A stretch of 55,444 nucleotides of DNA from Prosthecobacter debontii (GCA_945860295.1 CAMAQH010000024.1:1-55444), one strand, 5' to 3'; shown: positions 15,975 through 25,434, counted from the first letter of the stretch. Program-made: numbers and translations. Notes: a model not told the origin generated them from the letters alone.

Positions 15975-17450
15975 ATGCAGGCAATTGTCATTGGTGCAGG
16001 TTTTGGTGGAATTGCGGCAGCGATTCGGCTACGCGCAAAGGGCTATGAAGTCACGCTGATGGATCGCTGCGCAAATCTTGGGGGCCGTGCCCAAGTGTTT
16101 GAACGCGACGGGTTCCGTCATGACGCTGGGCCGACCGTCATCACTGCGCCCTTTTTGTTTGAGGAGCTGTTTGAACTCTTTGGCGAACGGTTCTCAGATC
16201 ATGTGAAGCTTGTTCCACTCAAACCGTGGTATCGTTTTCACTACGATGATGGCAGTCATTTTGACTACGGCGGCACGCTGGAGGAAACGCTTGCTGAGAT
16301 CGCTCGGATCGACCCGCAGGATTGTGCGGGCTACCTTGCCCTGCTGGCACATTCCAAGCGCATCTTCGAGGTCGGCTTCACGGAACTTTCCGCGCAGCCT
16401 TTCCATCGCTTCATGACGATGGTGCGCCAGATTCCAAAGCTGATCGGGCTGCGTAATTATGAAACCGTGTGGGGCCTAGTGTCTCGGCATCTCTCCAATC
16501 CAAAGCTCCAGCAAGCATTCTCAATCCAGCCACTCCTAGTCGGAGGCAATCCTTTCGACACAACCAGCATCTACGGCTTGATCCACTATCTTGAGCGGGA
16601 GTATGGCGTGCATTTCGCGATGGGCGGCACAGGAGCGATCACACGCGCGCTTGGAGATCTGATGGAGCGGCATGGCATTCAAATTGAGTTGGGCTTAACC
16701 ATAGAGAAGATTGATGTGCAAGGAGGCGTCGCAAAGGGTGTCATGCTGGCTGACGGTAGCGTACGCGCCGCAGATGTCATCGTTTCCAATGCCGATGCGG
16801 CGCATCTCTATCGGCACATGATCCAGCCGTCCGTCCAAGCCACCTTGTCTCGACTGAAACTTGCCGCAGCGCATTATTCGATGGGGCTATTTGTCCTCTA
16901 TTTTGGAACTACGCGGACCTACCCCGAAGTGGCGCACCACACCATCTGGATGGGTCCTCGCTACCGCGAACTTCTGGAAGACATCTTCAATCGCCAAGTG
17001 CTGGCAGACGATTTTTCCCTGTATCTGCATCGTCCCACCGCCACCGATCCGAGCTTTGCGCCGCTGGGTTGCGATAGCTTCTACGTCCTTTGTCCGGTGC
17101 CGAATTTGCAGGCAAAAGTGGATTGGGAAATTGAGGGGCCGCGACTGCGTAACCGCATTGTCGCCGCGCTGGATCGCACGATTCTGCCGGGTCTCGCCGA
17201 AAGTATCACCGCCGATTTTTACAAGACGCCAGAAGACTTTCGCAGCGATTACCTGAGCGTCCACGGCGCGGGATTTTCGGTGGCACCCTTGTTCCGGCAG
17301 TCGGCTTGGTTCCGCTTTCACAATCGGGCGGAGGGGATTAAAAACCTTTATCTCACGGGCGCGGGCACCCATCCGGGAGCCGGAATGCCCGGCGTGCTGT
17401 GCTCGGCAAAAGTCGTGGACGCACTCATCCCCGCTGCGAAGACGAAATGA
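15975..17450 (+). CDS. crtI: Phytoene desaturase (lycopene-forming)
   Basis: 491 residues, the usual length for CrtI. The N-terminal FAD-binding loop is VIGAGFGGIAAAIRL (5-19), and the C-terminal CrtI signature LTGAGTHPGAGMPGVL is complete. It converts phytoene to lycopene by four desaturations. The ATG at 15975 has a good ribosome-binding sequence, GAGGAAAG at 15960-15967, 19 bases after crtE. Its TGA overlaps the ATG of crtB (ATGA at 17447-17450), which indicates translational coupling. Confidence 0.95.
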   Translation: MQAIVIGAGFGGIAAAIRLRAKGYEVTLMDRCANLGGRAQVFERDGFRHDAGPTVITAPFLFEELFELFGERFSDHVKLVPLKPWYRFHYDDGSHFDYGGTLEETLAEIARIDPQDCAGYLALLAHSKRIFEVGFTELSAQPFHRFMTMVRQIPKLIGLRNYETVWGLVSRHLSNPKLQQAFSIQPLLVGGNPFDTTSIYGLIHYLEREYGVHFAMGGTGAITRALGDLMERHGIQIELGLTIEKIDVQGGVAKGVMLADGSVRAADVIVSNADAAHLYRHMIQPSVQATLSRLKLAAAHYSMGLFVLYFGTTRTYPEVAHHTIWMGPRYRELLEDIFNRQVLADDFSLYLHRPTATDPSFAPLGCDSFYVLCPVPNLQAKVDWEIEGPRLRNRIVAALDRTILPGLAESITADFYKTPEDFRSDYLSVHGAGFSVAPLFRQSAWFRFHNRAEGIKNLYLTGAGTHPGAGMPGVLCSAKVVDALIPAAKTK

Positions 17451-18391
17451 AGCCGCCAATCGATGCAACCGAAGCTCTCGCCGCTGCCAATGCGGCACTC
17501 GCTGCGAAAGGTCGTAGCTTCCACTGGGCGCGGCGACTTCTCGGAAAAACCCATGCTGAGAGAGCAACTCGCCTCTACGGATTCTGCCGCCACCTCGATG
17601 ATCTCGCTGACGAAAGCACGTCTGCGGCGGATGCGCGGGAGAAACTGGATGCGGCCAGCGTTTCTATCGTCACGGGTATATCTGCCGATCCTGTGATTCG
17701 CGATGGAATCCGCTTGATGAAGGAATGCCACATTTCTCCCGAGATCGCACTGGAACTGATCGCGGGAGTTCGCTCCGATCTTGATAGGGTGCGGATTGCG
17801 GATGAGGCAGAACTTTGCCGCTACTGCTACCGCGTGGCAGGCACGGTGGGCGTGATGATGTGTGGAGTTTTGGATGTACGCTCGCAGGTGGCTCATGCCC
17901 ATGCGGTCGATCTTGGCATTGCCATGCAGCTCACCAATATCTCCCGTGACATCGCGGAGGATGCTGCTGCGGGCCGTCGCTATTTGCCAGCATCCATGAT
18001 CGGCGAGCTGCTGCCGAGTGAGTTGATCTTTCCCTCGGAAATGCTGCGGCCGAAGCTTCGCGAATGCGTGGCGACGCTGCTGAGCCTAGCGGATCGGTAT
18101 TACGCGAGCGGGGAAAGCGGGCTGTCGTATTTGCCGGTCCGAGCGCGTTTTGGCATCCTCGTAGCAGCCCGCGTCTATCGGGCGATCGGCACGCGGCTTC
18201 GCACCGCCGACCACGCATTCTGGAATGGCCGAGTTATGGTGACTGATCGCGAGAAAGCGGCGCTCACCGCCCAAGCTCTGCTGAGTACGCCGTTGCGGAG
18301 CGCGTTTTGGAAATTTCCATCACATCACGATGCCAGCCTGCATGGTGCCTTGCTCGGCTTGCCCGGGATTGAAACCCGCCATGCAAACTGA
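17447..18391 (+). CDS. crtB: Phytoene synthase
   Basis: 314 residues of the squalene/phytoene synthase family. The two substrate-binding DxxxD motifs are D51-D55 (RHLDDLADE) and D168-D172 (NISRDIAED, followed by GRRYLP). It joins two GGPP molecules to phytoene, the substrate of the CrtI encoded just upstream. I start at 17447, where ATGA overlaps the crtI stop; a longer in-frame extension into crtI is not family-like. Its 3' end overlaps crtY by 11 bases. Confidence 0.95.
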   Translation: MKPPIDATEALAAANAALAAKGRSFHWARRLLGKTHAERATRLYGFCRHLDDLADESTSAADAREKLDAASVSIVTGISADPVIRDGIRLMKECHISPEIALELIAGVRSDLDRVRIADEAELCRYCYRVAGTVGVMMCGVLDVRSQVAHAHAVDLGIAMQLTNISRDIAEDAAAGRRYLPASMIGELLPSELIFPSEMLRPKLRECVATLLSLADRYYASGESGLSYLPVRARFGILVAARVYRAIGTRLRTADHAFWNGRVMVTDREKAALTAQALLSTPLRSAFWKFPSHHDASLHGALLGLPGIETRHAN

Positions 18392-19559
18392 GTCCGACAT
18401 TCTCATCCTAGGTGGTGGTTGCGCGGGACTGAGTCTCGCACTGAGACTCGCGGCTAACGGGAGTAATTGTCCGAGCACCATCATCCTCGAAAGCCGGTCA
18501 CACTATTCCAATGACCGGACCTGGTGCTTCTGGGACGATGGTTCAGCACATTTGCGCGAACTCGTGCAGCATCGCTGGCCAATGGTCACGCTCGCGCACG
18601 GCGAACACCGAATCAGCGTCGATTGCCACACCATCCCTTACGCAATGATTCCGGCGGAGAATTTTTACGCTCATGCTTCTGTGACTCTGGCAGAAACGGC
18701 GCGCGTTACCCTCGCGATGAATGAGCCAGTCATCGGCGAGCCACGCAAGGAAGGCGGGTTGTGGCGGGTCGAGACGCGCTGCGGCTCACGCTGGGCGAAG
18801 CGGCTCATCGACGCGCGGCCCCAGCGAATGCCGGAACGAGGTGCTGCGGTGTTGTGGCAGTCATTTTATGGCCATGAGATCCATTGCGATGCGGACTGTT
18901 TCGATCCCGGCGTGGCTCGGCTGATGGATTTTTCACCGAGCAAAAATAGGCGCATCGCTTTTCTTTACATGCTGCCCATTTCGCCGCGCCGTGCGTTGGT
19001 GGAAGTCACGGTTCTCGCGCCCGACCCGCTCGGCCCCGAAGATCTCGCGGAAGAACTCGCCGCCTTCATCCGGCAACAGGTCGGAGAATCGAGTCATGCA
19101 GTACTGCGCGCTGAGCATGGGGTGTTGCCAATGGGTCAGGCCGCCTTTGATCGCGGTGCGGATGTTTCCCACGTCCGGGTCGGCGTAGCGGCGGGTGGTG
19201 CCCGAGCAGCCTCGGGCTTTGCCTTTCAACGCATCCAACGCTGGGCAAACGCATGTGCCACCGAATTGATCGCAGGCCAGCCGCCGCTGTTGCATCCGTC
19301 CGACCCGTGGATCACCCGTGCGATGGATGCGCTCTTTCTCCGTGTCCTTCGCGCCCACCCGAAGCGGGCTCCCGAGCTTTTCTTGGCGCTATTCGCAATT
19401 CAAGATCCCCGCCGGATCATTCGTTTCATGAGCGATCATGCGGTGATGGCCGATTACGCCGCCATCATTTTGGCGCTGCCACCATGGCTTTTTCTGGGTG
19501 AAATCCCCCAAGCGCTATGGCCTCGACCGAGCTTACGGAAAGGAGATCTAGGCAAATGA
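18381..19559 (+). CDS. crtY: Lycopene beta-cyclase (CrtY type)
   Basis: 392 residues starting at the ATG at 18381 inside the end of crtB. The dinucleotide-binding loop is LGGGCAGLSLALRL (10-23). D45-W51 (DRTWCFW) is the CrtY signature, and later FLYMLPISPRRALVEVT and the ARAASGFAFQRIQRWA region fit the family. It closes both ends of lycopene to form beta-carotene, the substrate of the Blh oxygenase encoded next. Its stop overlaps the start of blh (ATGA at 19556-19559). The call is firm on motifs, although the protein is more divergent than the other Crt enzymes. Confidence 0.92.
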   Translation: MQTESDILILGGGCAGLSLALRLAANGSNCPSTIILESRSHYSNDRTWCFWDDGSAHLRELVQHRWPMVTLAHGEHRISVDCHTIPYAMIPAENFYAHASVTLAETARVTLAMNEPVIGEPRKEGGLWRVETRCGSRWAKRLIDARPQRMPERGAAVLWQSFYGHEIHCDADCFDPGVARLMDFSPSKNRRIAFLYMLPISPRRALVEVTVLAPDPLGPEDLAEELAAFIRQQVGESSHAVLRAEHGVLPMGQAAFDRGADVSHVRVGVAAGGARAASGFAFQRIQRWANACATELIAGQPPLLHPSDPWITRAMDALFLRVLRAHPKRAPELFLALFAIQDPRRIIRFMSDHAVMADYAAIILALPPWLFLGEIPQALWPRPSLRKGDLGK

Positions 19560-20455
19560 ACGCGCTGCGAATCCAAGGCCTTGCCTTCAGTGTCGGGGCA
19601 ATCGTGCTGGCGATCGTGGCCGTTACCGCTGCGCGTTTCGATCCGCAGGTCGAACTGATCGTCGTCGCGACACTCGTCCTTTTGCTAGGCGTTCCCCACG
19701 GCGCACTCGATACGGTTTTCGCGCGGCAGCTTTACGGCATTCAGACGCCAGGCGGCTGGTTGCGGTTTGCGGTGATCTACGTTCTTCTTGGCGCATCGGT
19801 CGTGGTTTTTTTTAGGCTCGCGCCCGCAGGATTCCTAATCGGTTTCTTGCTAATCTCGATGCTGCATTTTTCCGGCGACCCCGCCGCTGGCACGCCATGG
19901 TTGGCGCGTGCGCTCTATGGCGGTGCGATCATCGTTTTACCGACAGTGCTTCACGCCGGGGAGATTACGCGGCTTTTCGCGCTGCTTGTCGGCATCGATG
20001 CCGCGACGCTTGTTACGCCGTTTCTAGGTTTGCTCGCATGGCCCTGGTTGATCGGCCTCGCGCTGGCCGCATTCCAGCGTCTGCCAAAAGATTGGCTCAC
20101 GGCCCTGGAAATGGGTGCGGTCGCGGTGTTGGCAGTGCTCGCCCCGCCGCTGATTTCATTCACCGTATTTTTCTGCGCCATGCACAGCGCCCGCCACATT
20201 TTGAGGACGATCGCCTACTCGGGCCGCTCCTCGCCAGGACTCATCTTTGGGGCTACCTTGTTGCCCATGCTTGGTGTTCTGGTGGCATCGGCTGCTGCAT
20301 GGCACTTCCTCGGTGGCATGCCCATCAACGGGGCGGTCATGCAGCTGGTCTTTGTCGGCCTGGCTGCAGTCACCGTTCCGCACATGGCCCTCGTCGAGCG
20401 AGTCCGGCTGTCGGGCTGGTTAATGGGATCTGCATGTCAGGTGAGGGTCAGGTGA
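19556..20455 (+). CDS. blh: Beta-carotene 15,15'-dioxygenase, Brp/Blh family (retinal-forming)
   Basis: 299 residues, almost entirely membrane helices. The expected iron-binding histidines are H48 (GVPHGALD), H104 (LHFSGD), H210 and H214 (MHSARH), with spacings very close to those of the marine Blh enzyme; H276 in VPHMALVE is also conserved. It splits beta-carotene into two retinals, completing chromophore supply for the rhodopsin. The ATG at 19556 is preceded by a strong AAGGAG (19540-19545) and overlaps the crtY stop. A long plus-strand frame in another phase (19897-20733) is a shadow of this gene. Confidence 0.95.
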   Translation: MNALRIQGLAFSVGAIVLAIVAVTAARFDPQVELIVVATLVLLLGVPHGALDTVFARQLYGIQTPGGWLRFAVIYVLLGASVVVFFRLAPAGFLIGFLLISMLHFSGDPAAGTPWLARALYGGAIIVLPTVLHAGEITRLFALLVGIDAATLVTPFLGLLAWPWLIGLALAAFQRLPKDWLTALEMGAVAVLAVLAPPLISFTVFFCAMHSARHILRTIAYSGRSSPGLIFGATLLPMLGVLVASAAAWHFLGGMPINGAVMQLVFVGLAAVTVPHMALVERVRLSGWLMGSACQVRVR

Positions 20456-20562
20456 TTCATATTGCGCAATTCCAGAAAATAAGAACCTCATGCTTCGACT
20501 ATCTTTTGGTAAAGTTTGCTGAGCTTCTCCTCTCTAAGCATGAGCTTTGCCAAAGTCCCCAT

Positions 20563-20706
20563 CTAACGACTCACTGGGTCCCGCACGCGGCCACAGGCAG
20601 TCACGGCATTAGGCGTTGCCATGCCGGGCACTTTGGGAAAGCGAACTACGGCGGCGTGAAGAGCGGAGGTGGCGAAGAAGAGGCAGGCGATGAAAAGGAG
20701 TTTCAT
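20563..20706 (-). pseudogene. Truncated secreted-protein gene stub (signal peptide plus short tail)
   Basis: A minus-strand ATG at 20706-20704 opens 47 codons. A clean signal peptide (MKLLFIACLFFATSALHA) is followed by about 28 residues with no domain, then TAG at 20565-20563. It lies 33 bases downstream of the DUF1501 gene on the same strand, where a second operon gene would be expected. The abrupt end faces the retinal cluster. I read it as the 5' stub of a gene cut when the light cassette arrived, but a genuine 47-residue secreted peptide cannot be excluded. An inverted repeat (CTCATGCTT/AAGCATGAG, about 20492-20500 and 20536-20544) lies in the remaining gap to blh. Confidence 0.4.
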
Positions 20707-20739
20707 GCGAGTCTTACGGCACGAAACGTCTGAACTTGA

Positions 20740-22107
20740 TCAAATCAGCTCGCGGAGAGGCAGCGCGCCGCCTTCGACGAGGTAATGCGGTCGGCCTTTG
20801 GTGTCGGTGACGGTGGTGGTGGCCACATCAATGCCGAGATTGTGGTACAGCGTGGCAAAGACCTCGGCGAAGGTCACAGGGCGGCTGTCGGCTTCACCAC
20901 CGAGGCGATCCGTGGAGCCGATGACCTGCCCCATCGGCATACCACCACCAGCGAGCAGTGCCATGGCGACGCGCGGCCAGTGATCACGGCCGACTTGCTT
21001 GCTGATGATCGGCGTGCGGCCAAATTCACCCCACACCAGCACCGTGACGTCTTTATCGAGACCACGCTGATGCAGATCCTCGACTAGCGCGGTGATGCCT
21101 TTGTCGAAGACGGGGAAGTCCTCGCGTTCGCGGGAGAAAATGTCGTTATTGGCTCCGCCGTGCCAGTCCCACTTGCTGTAGTTCACCGTGACGACACGCG
21201 CGCCGGCTTCGACCAGCCGCCGCGCGGTGAGGAAACTCTGAGGCACGCGCGGCGCACCATTTTCGTCGATGCGCTTCACGGTGTCGCCCGTGCCGTAGCG
21301 CTCGACGAGGCGCGGGTCTTCTTTGGAAAGGTCGAGCGCGTCGGCCAGCTTCGATGACGTGAGCACGCCCATGGCCTGCTGCGTGAAGGTGTCCATCGCT
21401 CCCATTTGACCGCTGGCATCGATATCGCGCCGGAATTTGTCGAAGCTCGTGAGCAAGCGCGAGCGATCCGTGAGACGATCATAGGTGATGCCCTGCAATG
21501 TGAGATCGCTGCGACTCGGGCCGACGTGGCGGAAGGCGGCGCTGGCGGAGCCCAACATGCCAGGGCCGGGCTCGTTGTAGGGGCCGTGCGTGCAGTCGTA
21601 GCACATGCTCACGAACGGCGGCACGGCGGGATCAAAAGCGCCCTTCAGCTTGCCTACCACGCTGCCGAACTGCGGCCAACCGCCGGGCGGGACGGTGCCC
21701 GCACGATTTGGGAAGCCAGTGTAGCATTGGATCGCATCGTGTCCGGCCTGTGCGCCGACGAGTGAGCGAATGATGGTGAATTTGTCCATCATCTTCGCCA
21801 TGCGCGGGAAGAGTTCGCAGATCTGAATGCCATCGACATTCGTGCCGATGGGCTTGTGCGGTCCGGCGATCTCGCTCGGTGCATTCGGCTTCAAATCAAA
21901 CATGTCCTGATGTGGCGGACCGCCGACGAGATAGATCAGGATGACCGACTTGTGCGAGTTGCGGATGCCCGCCTGGTTTTCTAGCGCCAGCAGCTTCGGT
22001 AACGACAGGCCGAGTGAGCCCAGACCGCCGATTTTGATGAAGTTGCGACGCGACACACCATCACAGAAGGCGCTGCGTTTTTCGGCGGGAGCGAGAATCT
22101 TGAGCAT
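20740..22107 (-). CDS. DUF1501-family protein with Tat signal
   Basis: 455 residues from the ATG at 22107. The N-terminus has a twin-arginine motif (SRRNFIKIGGLG, about 19-30) and a hydrophobic stretch, so it should be exported folded. The rest matches the DUF1501 family, which has an alkaline-phosphatase/sulfatase-like fold and is abundant in planctomycetes and Verrucomicrobia. VLVWGEFGRTP, DHWPR and the PPHQDMFDLKP region near the start are family hallmarks. The biochemical role is unknown; genes of this family usually pair with DUF1549/DUF1553 cytochrome-type proteins, which are absent here. An upstream start at 22215 is possible but adds a non-family N-terminus ahead of the signal. Confidence 0.85.
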   Translation of the reverse strand: MLKILAPAEKRSAFCDGVSRRNFIKIGGLGSLGLSLPKLLALENQAGIRNSHKSVILIYLVGGPPHQDMFDLKPNAPSEIAGPHKPIGTNVDGIQICELFPRMAKMMDKFTIIRSLVGAQAGHDAIQCYTGFPNRAGTVPPGGWPQFGSVVGKLKGAFDPAVPPFVSMCYDCTHGPYNEPGPGMLGSASAAFRHVGPSRSDLTLQGITYDRLTDRSRLLTSFDKFRRDIDASGQMGAMDTFTQQAMGVLTSSKLADALDLSKEDPRLVERYGTGDTVKRIDENGAPRVPQSFLTARRLVEAGARVVTVNYSKWDWHGGANNDIFSREREDFPVFDKGITALVEDLHQRGLDKDVTVLVWGEFGRTPIISKQVGRDHWPRVAMALLAGGGMPMGQVIGSTDRLGGEADSRPVTFAEVFATLYHNLGIDVATTTVTDTKGRPHYLVEGGALPLRELI

Positions 22108-22332
22108 GGCAGGACGTCGATGGACGCCGAACAAGTATGGAACTCGCGCCTGCTTTCTTTCGTTTCTGTACGAATCGCTACTTGCCAAACTCACGCGCAG
22201 TGCGCTCCGGCTCATCGGTGAGCACTTGATAGTCGGGAGTAAGTTGTAGGTTTTTATTCAGACGCGGAGCGCTGCGTTTCAGACGTCATGGAACGCCTTC
22301 ACTAATTAGGGGATCATGTATGGGAATGAGAA

Positions 22333-22355
22333 AGCCGCACGCGACATGTGCGGCT
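22333..22355 (-). terminator. Probable intrinsic terminator of the MBL hydrolase gene
   Basis: AGCCGCAC (22333-22340) and GTGCGGCT (22348-22355) form a perfect 8-bp stem with a 7-base loop, 17 bases beyond the stop of the minus-strand gene ending at 22373. On the minus strand the stem is followed by TTCTCATTCC, a weak U tract, so termination may be partial. Confidence 0.55.
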
Positions 22356-22372
22356 ACTTCCCACCACGAATC

Positions 22373-23029
22373 TTAACGCCCACCCACGAAGGGATTCTGC
22401 GTGCGTTCGCGGCCGATGCTCGTTGCTGGGCCGTGGCCGGGATAGACTTTCGTGTCATCTGGCAGCGGCCAGAGCTTGGTTTTGATGCCGCTCTCCAATT
22501 GCTCAAATGAGCCACCAGGGAAGTCCGTGCGGCCCACGCCATCGAGAAAAAGCACGTCGCCACCAAAGAGGAGTTTTTGATCAGGCAGATAAAAGCATAG
22601 GCTGTCTGGCGAATGGCCTGGGACATGAAACAGCTCATAGAGTGAGTCGCAGACGCTGATCTCAGGCTTTCCGGCCAGAATTTCATCCACGGTAAACTCA
22701 GGTACAGAGAAGGCGCTGCCTGTCACTGCGCCGTAAAGCAGCTCAAGCGTGAGGTCTTTGGACAAGGGGGACCAGGCATGGACCTTGCAGCCGTGCTGCT
22801 CCCTGACGGCGGCAGCATCCTGCACATGATCAAAGTGCTGATGCGTCAGCAGTAGCGCGTCCACCTTAGATCCGCGCCGTTTCAGCCAATCGGCAATTCC
22901 TTCAGGTGCATCGACCAAAAAGGTGCCTCCTGGAAGGGTGAAAAGATAGCCATTGGTCTGGGCGATGCCGCCAGTGAATGTAGAAATAACAAGCATGGAA
23001 GAGACGATCTGCGGGAAAGCGTTGGACAT
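22373..23029 (-). CDS. MBL-fold metallohydrolase, glyoxalase II-like
   Basis: 218 residues from the ATG at 23029 (MSNAFP); a start at 22996 (MLVIST) is also possible. The metallo-beta-lactamase metal motif is THQHFDHV, followed by a histidine in HVPGHSPDS, the bridging aspartate in FGGDVLF and the last histidine in YPGHGP. GRTDFPGGS and the end TSIGRERTQNPF match small glyoxalase II-type hydrolases. It probably hydrolyses a thioester such as S-lactoylglutathione or a related thiol ester. It is divergent from the Prc gene, with 66 bases between the starts for both promoters. Confidence 0.85.
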   Translation of the reverse strand: MSNAFPQIVSSMLVISTFTGGIAQTNGYLFTLPGGTFLVDAPEGIADWLKRRGSKVDALLLTHQHFDHVQDAAAVREQHGCKVHAWSPLSKDLTLELLYGAVTGSAFSVPEFTVDEILAGKPEISVCDSLYELFHVPGHSPDSLCFYLPDQKLLFGGDVLFLDGVGRTDFPGGSFEQLESGIKTKLWPLPDDTKVYPGHGPATSIGRERTQNPFVGGR

Positions 23030-23095
23030 TTCAAGCCGCAAACCACAAAATCGTCAGCGATAATCCTCGCTTCATAGCGTAATAGTTAGCCCCTC

Positions 23096-25414
23096 ATGAT
23101 GATTCGCAAATCCTTGTCCATCCTGGCTGCCTCTCTGGCATCCGTCTCACTCGTCGCTGCTCAAGCAACCACAGAGACCAATTTTGGCCAGGTGGCCATG
23201 CATGTGGCTTACATGCTCCAGAGTCAGCATTATTCACACCGGGACTTCGATGACGAACTCTCCGGCAAATTGCTGCATAACTACCTGAACCTGCTGGACT
23301 TCAAGCATGTGTTCTTCACTCAGGAAGATGTGGATACCTTCAAGTCCAAGTATGACACGACGCTCGATGACCATGTTTTGATGCGCAACGTCACTCCAGC
23401 CATAGAGATTTACGACATCTACAAACAGCGTGTTCAGGAGCGCATCGCCTTCATCAAAAAAACAATGGAGAGCCATAAGTTTACTTTTGATTCCAAGCGC
23501 ACTGTTGAACTAAAGCGTGATAAGGCTCCCTACCCAAAGAACGGCGCGGATCAGGACAAACTCTGGATCGACATCTTGGAAGACAACATGCTCCAGGAAA
23601 AACTCTCGGATGAAGCCAAGGTCGTGGAGGCAAAAAAGAAAGCCGACAAAGCCGCAAAGAAGGCCGCTGAAAAACCAGCCGAAGCCACTGCGGCCAAGCC
23701 TGGTGAAGCCACTAAAGAAGTTGCTGTAAAGGAAGATAAAGACAAAGACCTTACCCCAGAGCAGCGCGTGCTTAAAGACTACGAGCGTCTGATCGAAACC
23801 ATCAATGAAAATGACCAGGAGGCCATTGTGGACTATTTCCTGTCCTGTCTGTCCTCCGCCTATGATCCGCACACCGAGTACATGAGTGTGCAGGAGACAG
23901 ACAGCTTCAATATTCAGATGAAGCACAAGCTCGTCGGCATCGGTGCTCTTCTAGGAGTCATCGACGACGTGGCCCAAATTCAAGGCATCGTCGTCGGTGG
24001 ACCTGCGGATAAGCAGGGTGAACTCACGCTTAATGACAAGATCACCGGAGTCGCTCAGGGTGAGGCCGAATTCGTGGAAACGAAATACATGAAGCTGCAA
24101 AAAATCGTGGATATGATCCGCGGTAAAGATGGCTCAACCGTGCGTCTGCGCGTCAATCCAGCTGCCGATCCTAGCGCGACAAAAATCGTCACCATTGTGC
24201 GCGGAGCCGTTGAACTGAAGGAAAAGTTAGCCAACGCCGAGCTGCTACTGACGCCCTCTGAAATGGGCGAGCCATTGAAGATCGGTTGGATCAATCTCTC
24301 GTCCTTCTATGCTGATATGGAAGAAGGAACGGTGAGCACCACGGATGATGTGCAGAAGCTGCTGGCCCGCCTGATCAAAGAAAAGATCGACGGACTCGTC
24401 CTCGATCTGCGTGGTAACGGCGGGGGTTCTTTGGAAGAAGCGATCCGCCTCACGGGCTTGTTTGTGCCTGCGGGTCCAGTGGTGCAGGCCAAAGACTGGC
24501 GCGGCTCCATTTCATTCCGCGAGTGCGAAAACGAGAAGGCTTTTTATGACGGCCCGATGATCGTCCTCACAGACAAAACCAGCGCCTCGGCCTCAGAAAT
24601 TCTTGCCGCTGCCCTCCAGGATTACCGACGCGCATTGATCGTGGGTGACAAGTCCACCTTTGGCAAAGGCACCGTGCAGACCATTCTGCCAGTCGAGCGC
24701 TTCATGCCTTTCTTCGCTAAAAAAGACCGTGCAGGAAATCTCAAAGTCACCATCCAAAAATTCTACCGCATCGCAGGCGGCTCGACTCAGCTCAAGGGTG
24801 TCGAACCTGAACTCGTGCTGCCATCCATTCGCGATGTGCTCGACATCGGTGAAGGCTCTGCTGACAATCCGCTGCCTTACGACACCATTCCTGCGCGCAA
24901 ATACAACCTCGTCACCAAGAACCCATTTCCGCTCGAAGAACTGCACAAACGCATGGATGAGCGCATGAAGACGAACCCAGAATTTCAGATCATTGTGAAC
25001 GAGTCCAAGCGCCTCAAAGAGCGCATCGACAGCAACACACTCAGTCTGAATCTTGCAGATCGTGAAAAGGATACGGCAGAGACAAAACTGCGTCGTGAGA
25101 AGCAGGATGCCGAGCGCGAAATCCGCAGCAAGGCTGTCACCGCTAAGCTCAAGGACGGCGGCTTCAAAACCTACCATTTGACGCTCGACAACGTGAACAA
25201 GCCAGAGCTCGTCATCGAGTCCGACTTCAGTCGTGAGCAGAGCACCGGCATGAGAATGGCCAAGAAAACTGACGACGAAGACGCAGAGCCTACCGGTTCC
25301 AAATTTCCCTATGGCCTTGAGCCGATGAAGCTCGAAACAGTCAATATTATGCGCGACTTCCTTGAGCTCACCACCAAGCAGCCCACCACAGCCAAGACCG
25401 AAGAGAAGAAGTAA
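23096..25414 (+). CDS. prc: Carboxy-terminal processing protease, tail-specific (Prc/Tsp, S41)
   Basis: 772 residues with a signal peptide (about 1-22). The N-terminal Prc domain is followed by a Lys/Ala-rich low-complexity insert (about 180-215, KKKADKAAKKAAEKPAEA). A PDZ domain (IVVGGPADKQG) comes next, then the S41 protease core and a C-terminal DUF3340-like region. The catalytic serine is S498 in SASASEI and the lysine is K524 in TFGKGTVQ; D509 in LQDY is conserved. It degrades or trims periplasmic proteins from their C-termini and often acts on envelope or cell-wall enzymes. The gene is monocistronic, ending in a clear terminator at 25435-25465. Confidence 0.93.
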   Translation: MMIRKSLSILAASLASVSLVAAQATTETNFGQVAMHVAYMLQSQHYSHRDFDDELSGKLLHNYLNLLDFKHVFFTQEDVDTFKSKYDTTLDDHVLMRNVTPAIEIYDIYKQRVQERIAFIKKTMESHKFTFDSKRTVELKRDKAPYPKNGADQDKLWIDILEDNMLQEKLSDEAKVVEAKKKADKAAKKAAEKPAEATAAKPGEATKEVAVKEDKDKDLTPEQRVLKDYERLIETINENDQEAIVDYFLSCLSSAYDPHTEYMSVQETDSFNIQMKHKLVGIGALLGVIDDVAQIQGIVVGGPADKQGELTLNDKITGVAQGEAEFVETKYMKLQKIVDMIRGKDGSTVRLRVNPAADPSATKIVTIVRGAVELKEKLANAELLLTPSEMGEPLKIGWINLSSFYADMEEGTVSTTDDVQKLLARLIKEKIDGLVLDLRGNGGGSLEEAIRLTGLFVPAGPVVQAKDWRGSISFRECENEKAFYDGPMIVLTDKTSASASEILAAALQDYRRALIVGDKSTFGKGTVQTILPVERFMPFFAKKDRAGNLKVTIQKFYRIAGGSTQLKGVEPELVLPSIRDVLDIGEGSADNPLPYDTIPARKYNLVTKNPFPLEELHKRMDERMKTNPEFQIIVNESKRLKERIDSNTLSLNLADREKDTAETKLRREKQDAEREIRSKAVTAKLKDGGFKTYHLTLDNVNKPELVIESDFSREQSTGMRMAKKTDDEDAEPTGSKFPYGLEPMKLETVNIMRDFLELTTKQPTTAKTEEKK

Positions 25415-25434
25415 GTCGGCTGATAAACACTGTG

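Noticed and set aside
19897-20733. 278-codon plus-strand frame overlapping the end of the retinal cluster
   Set aside because: It is in another phase of blh, with a His/Arg/Ala-rich composition typical of a shadow frame. Blh has all iron-ligand histidines in its own frame.
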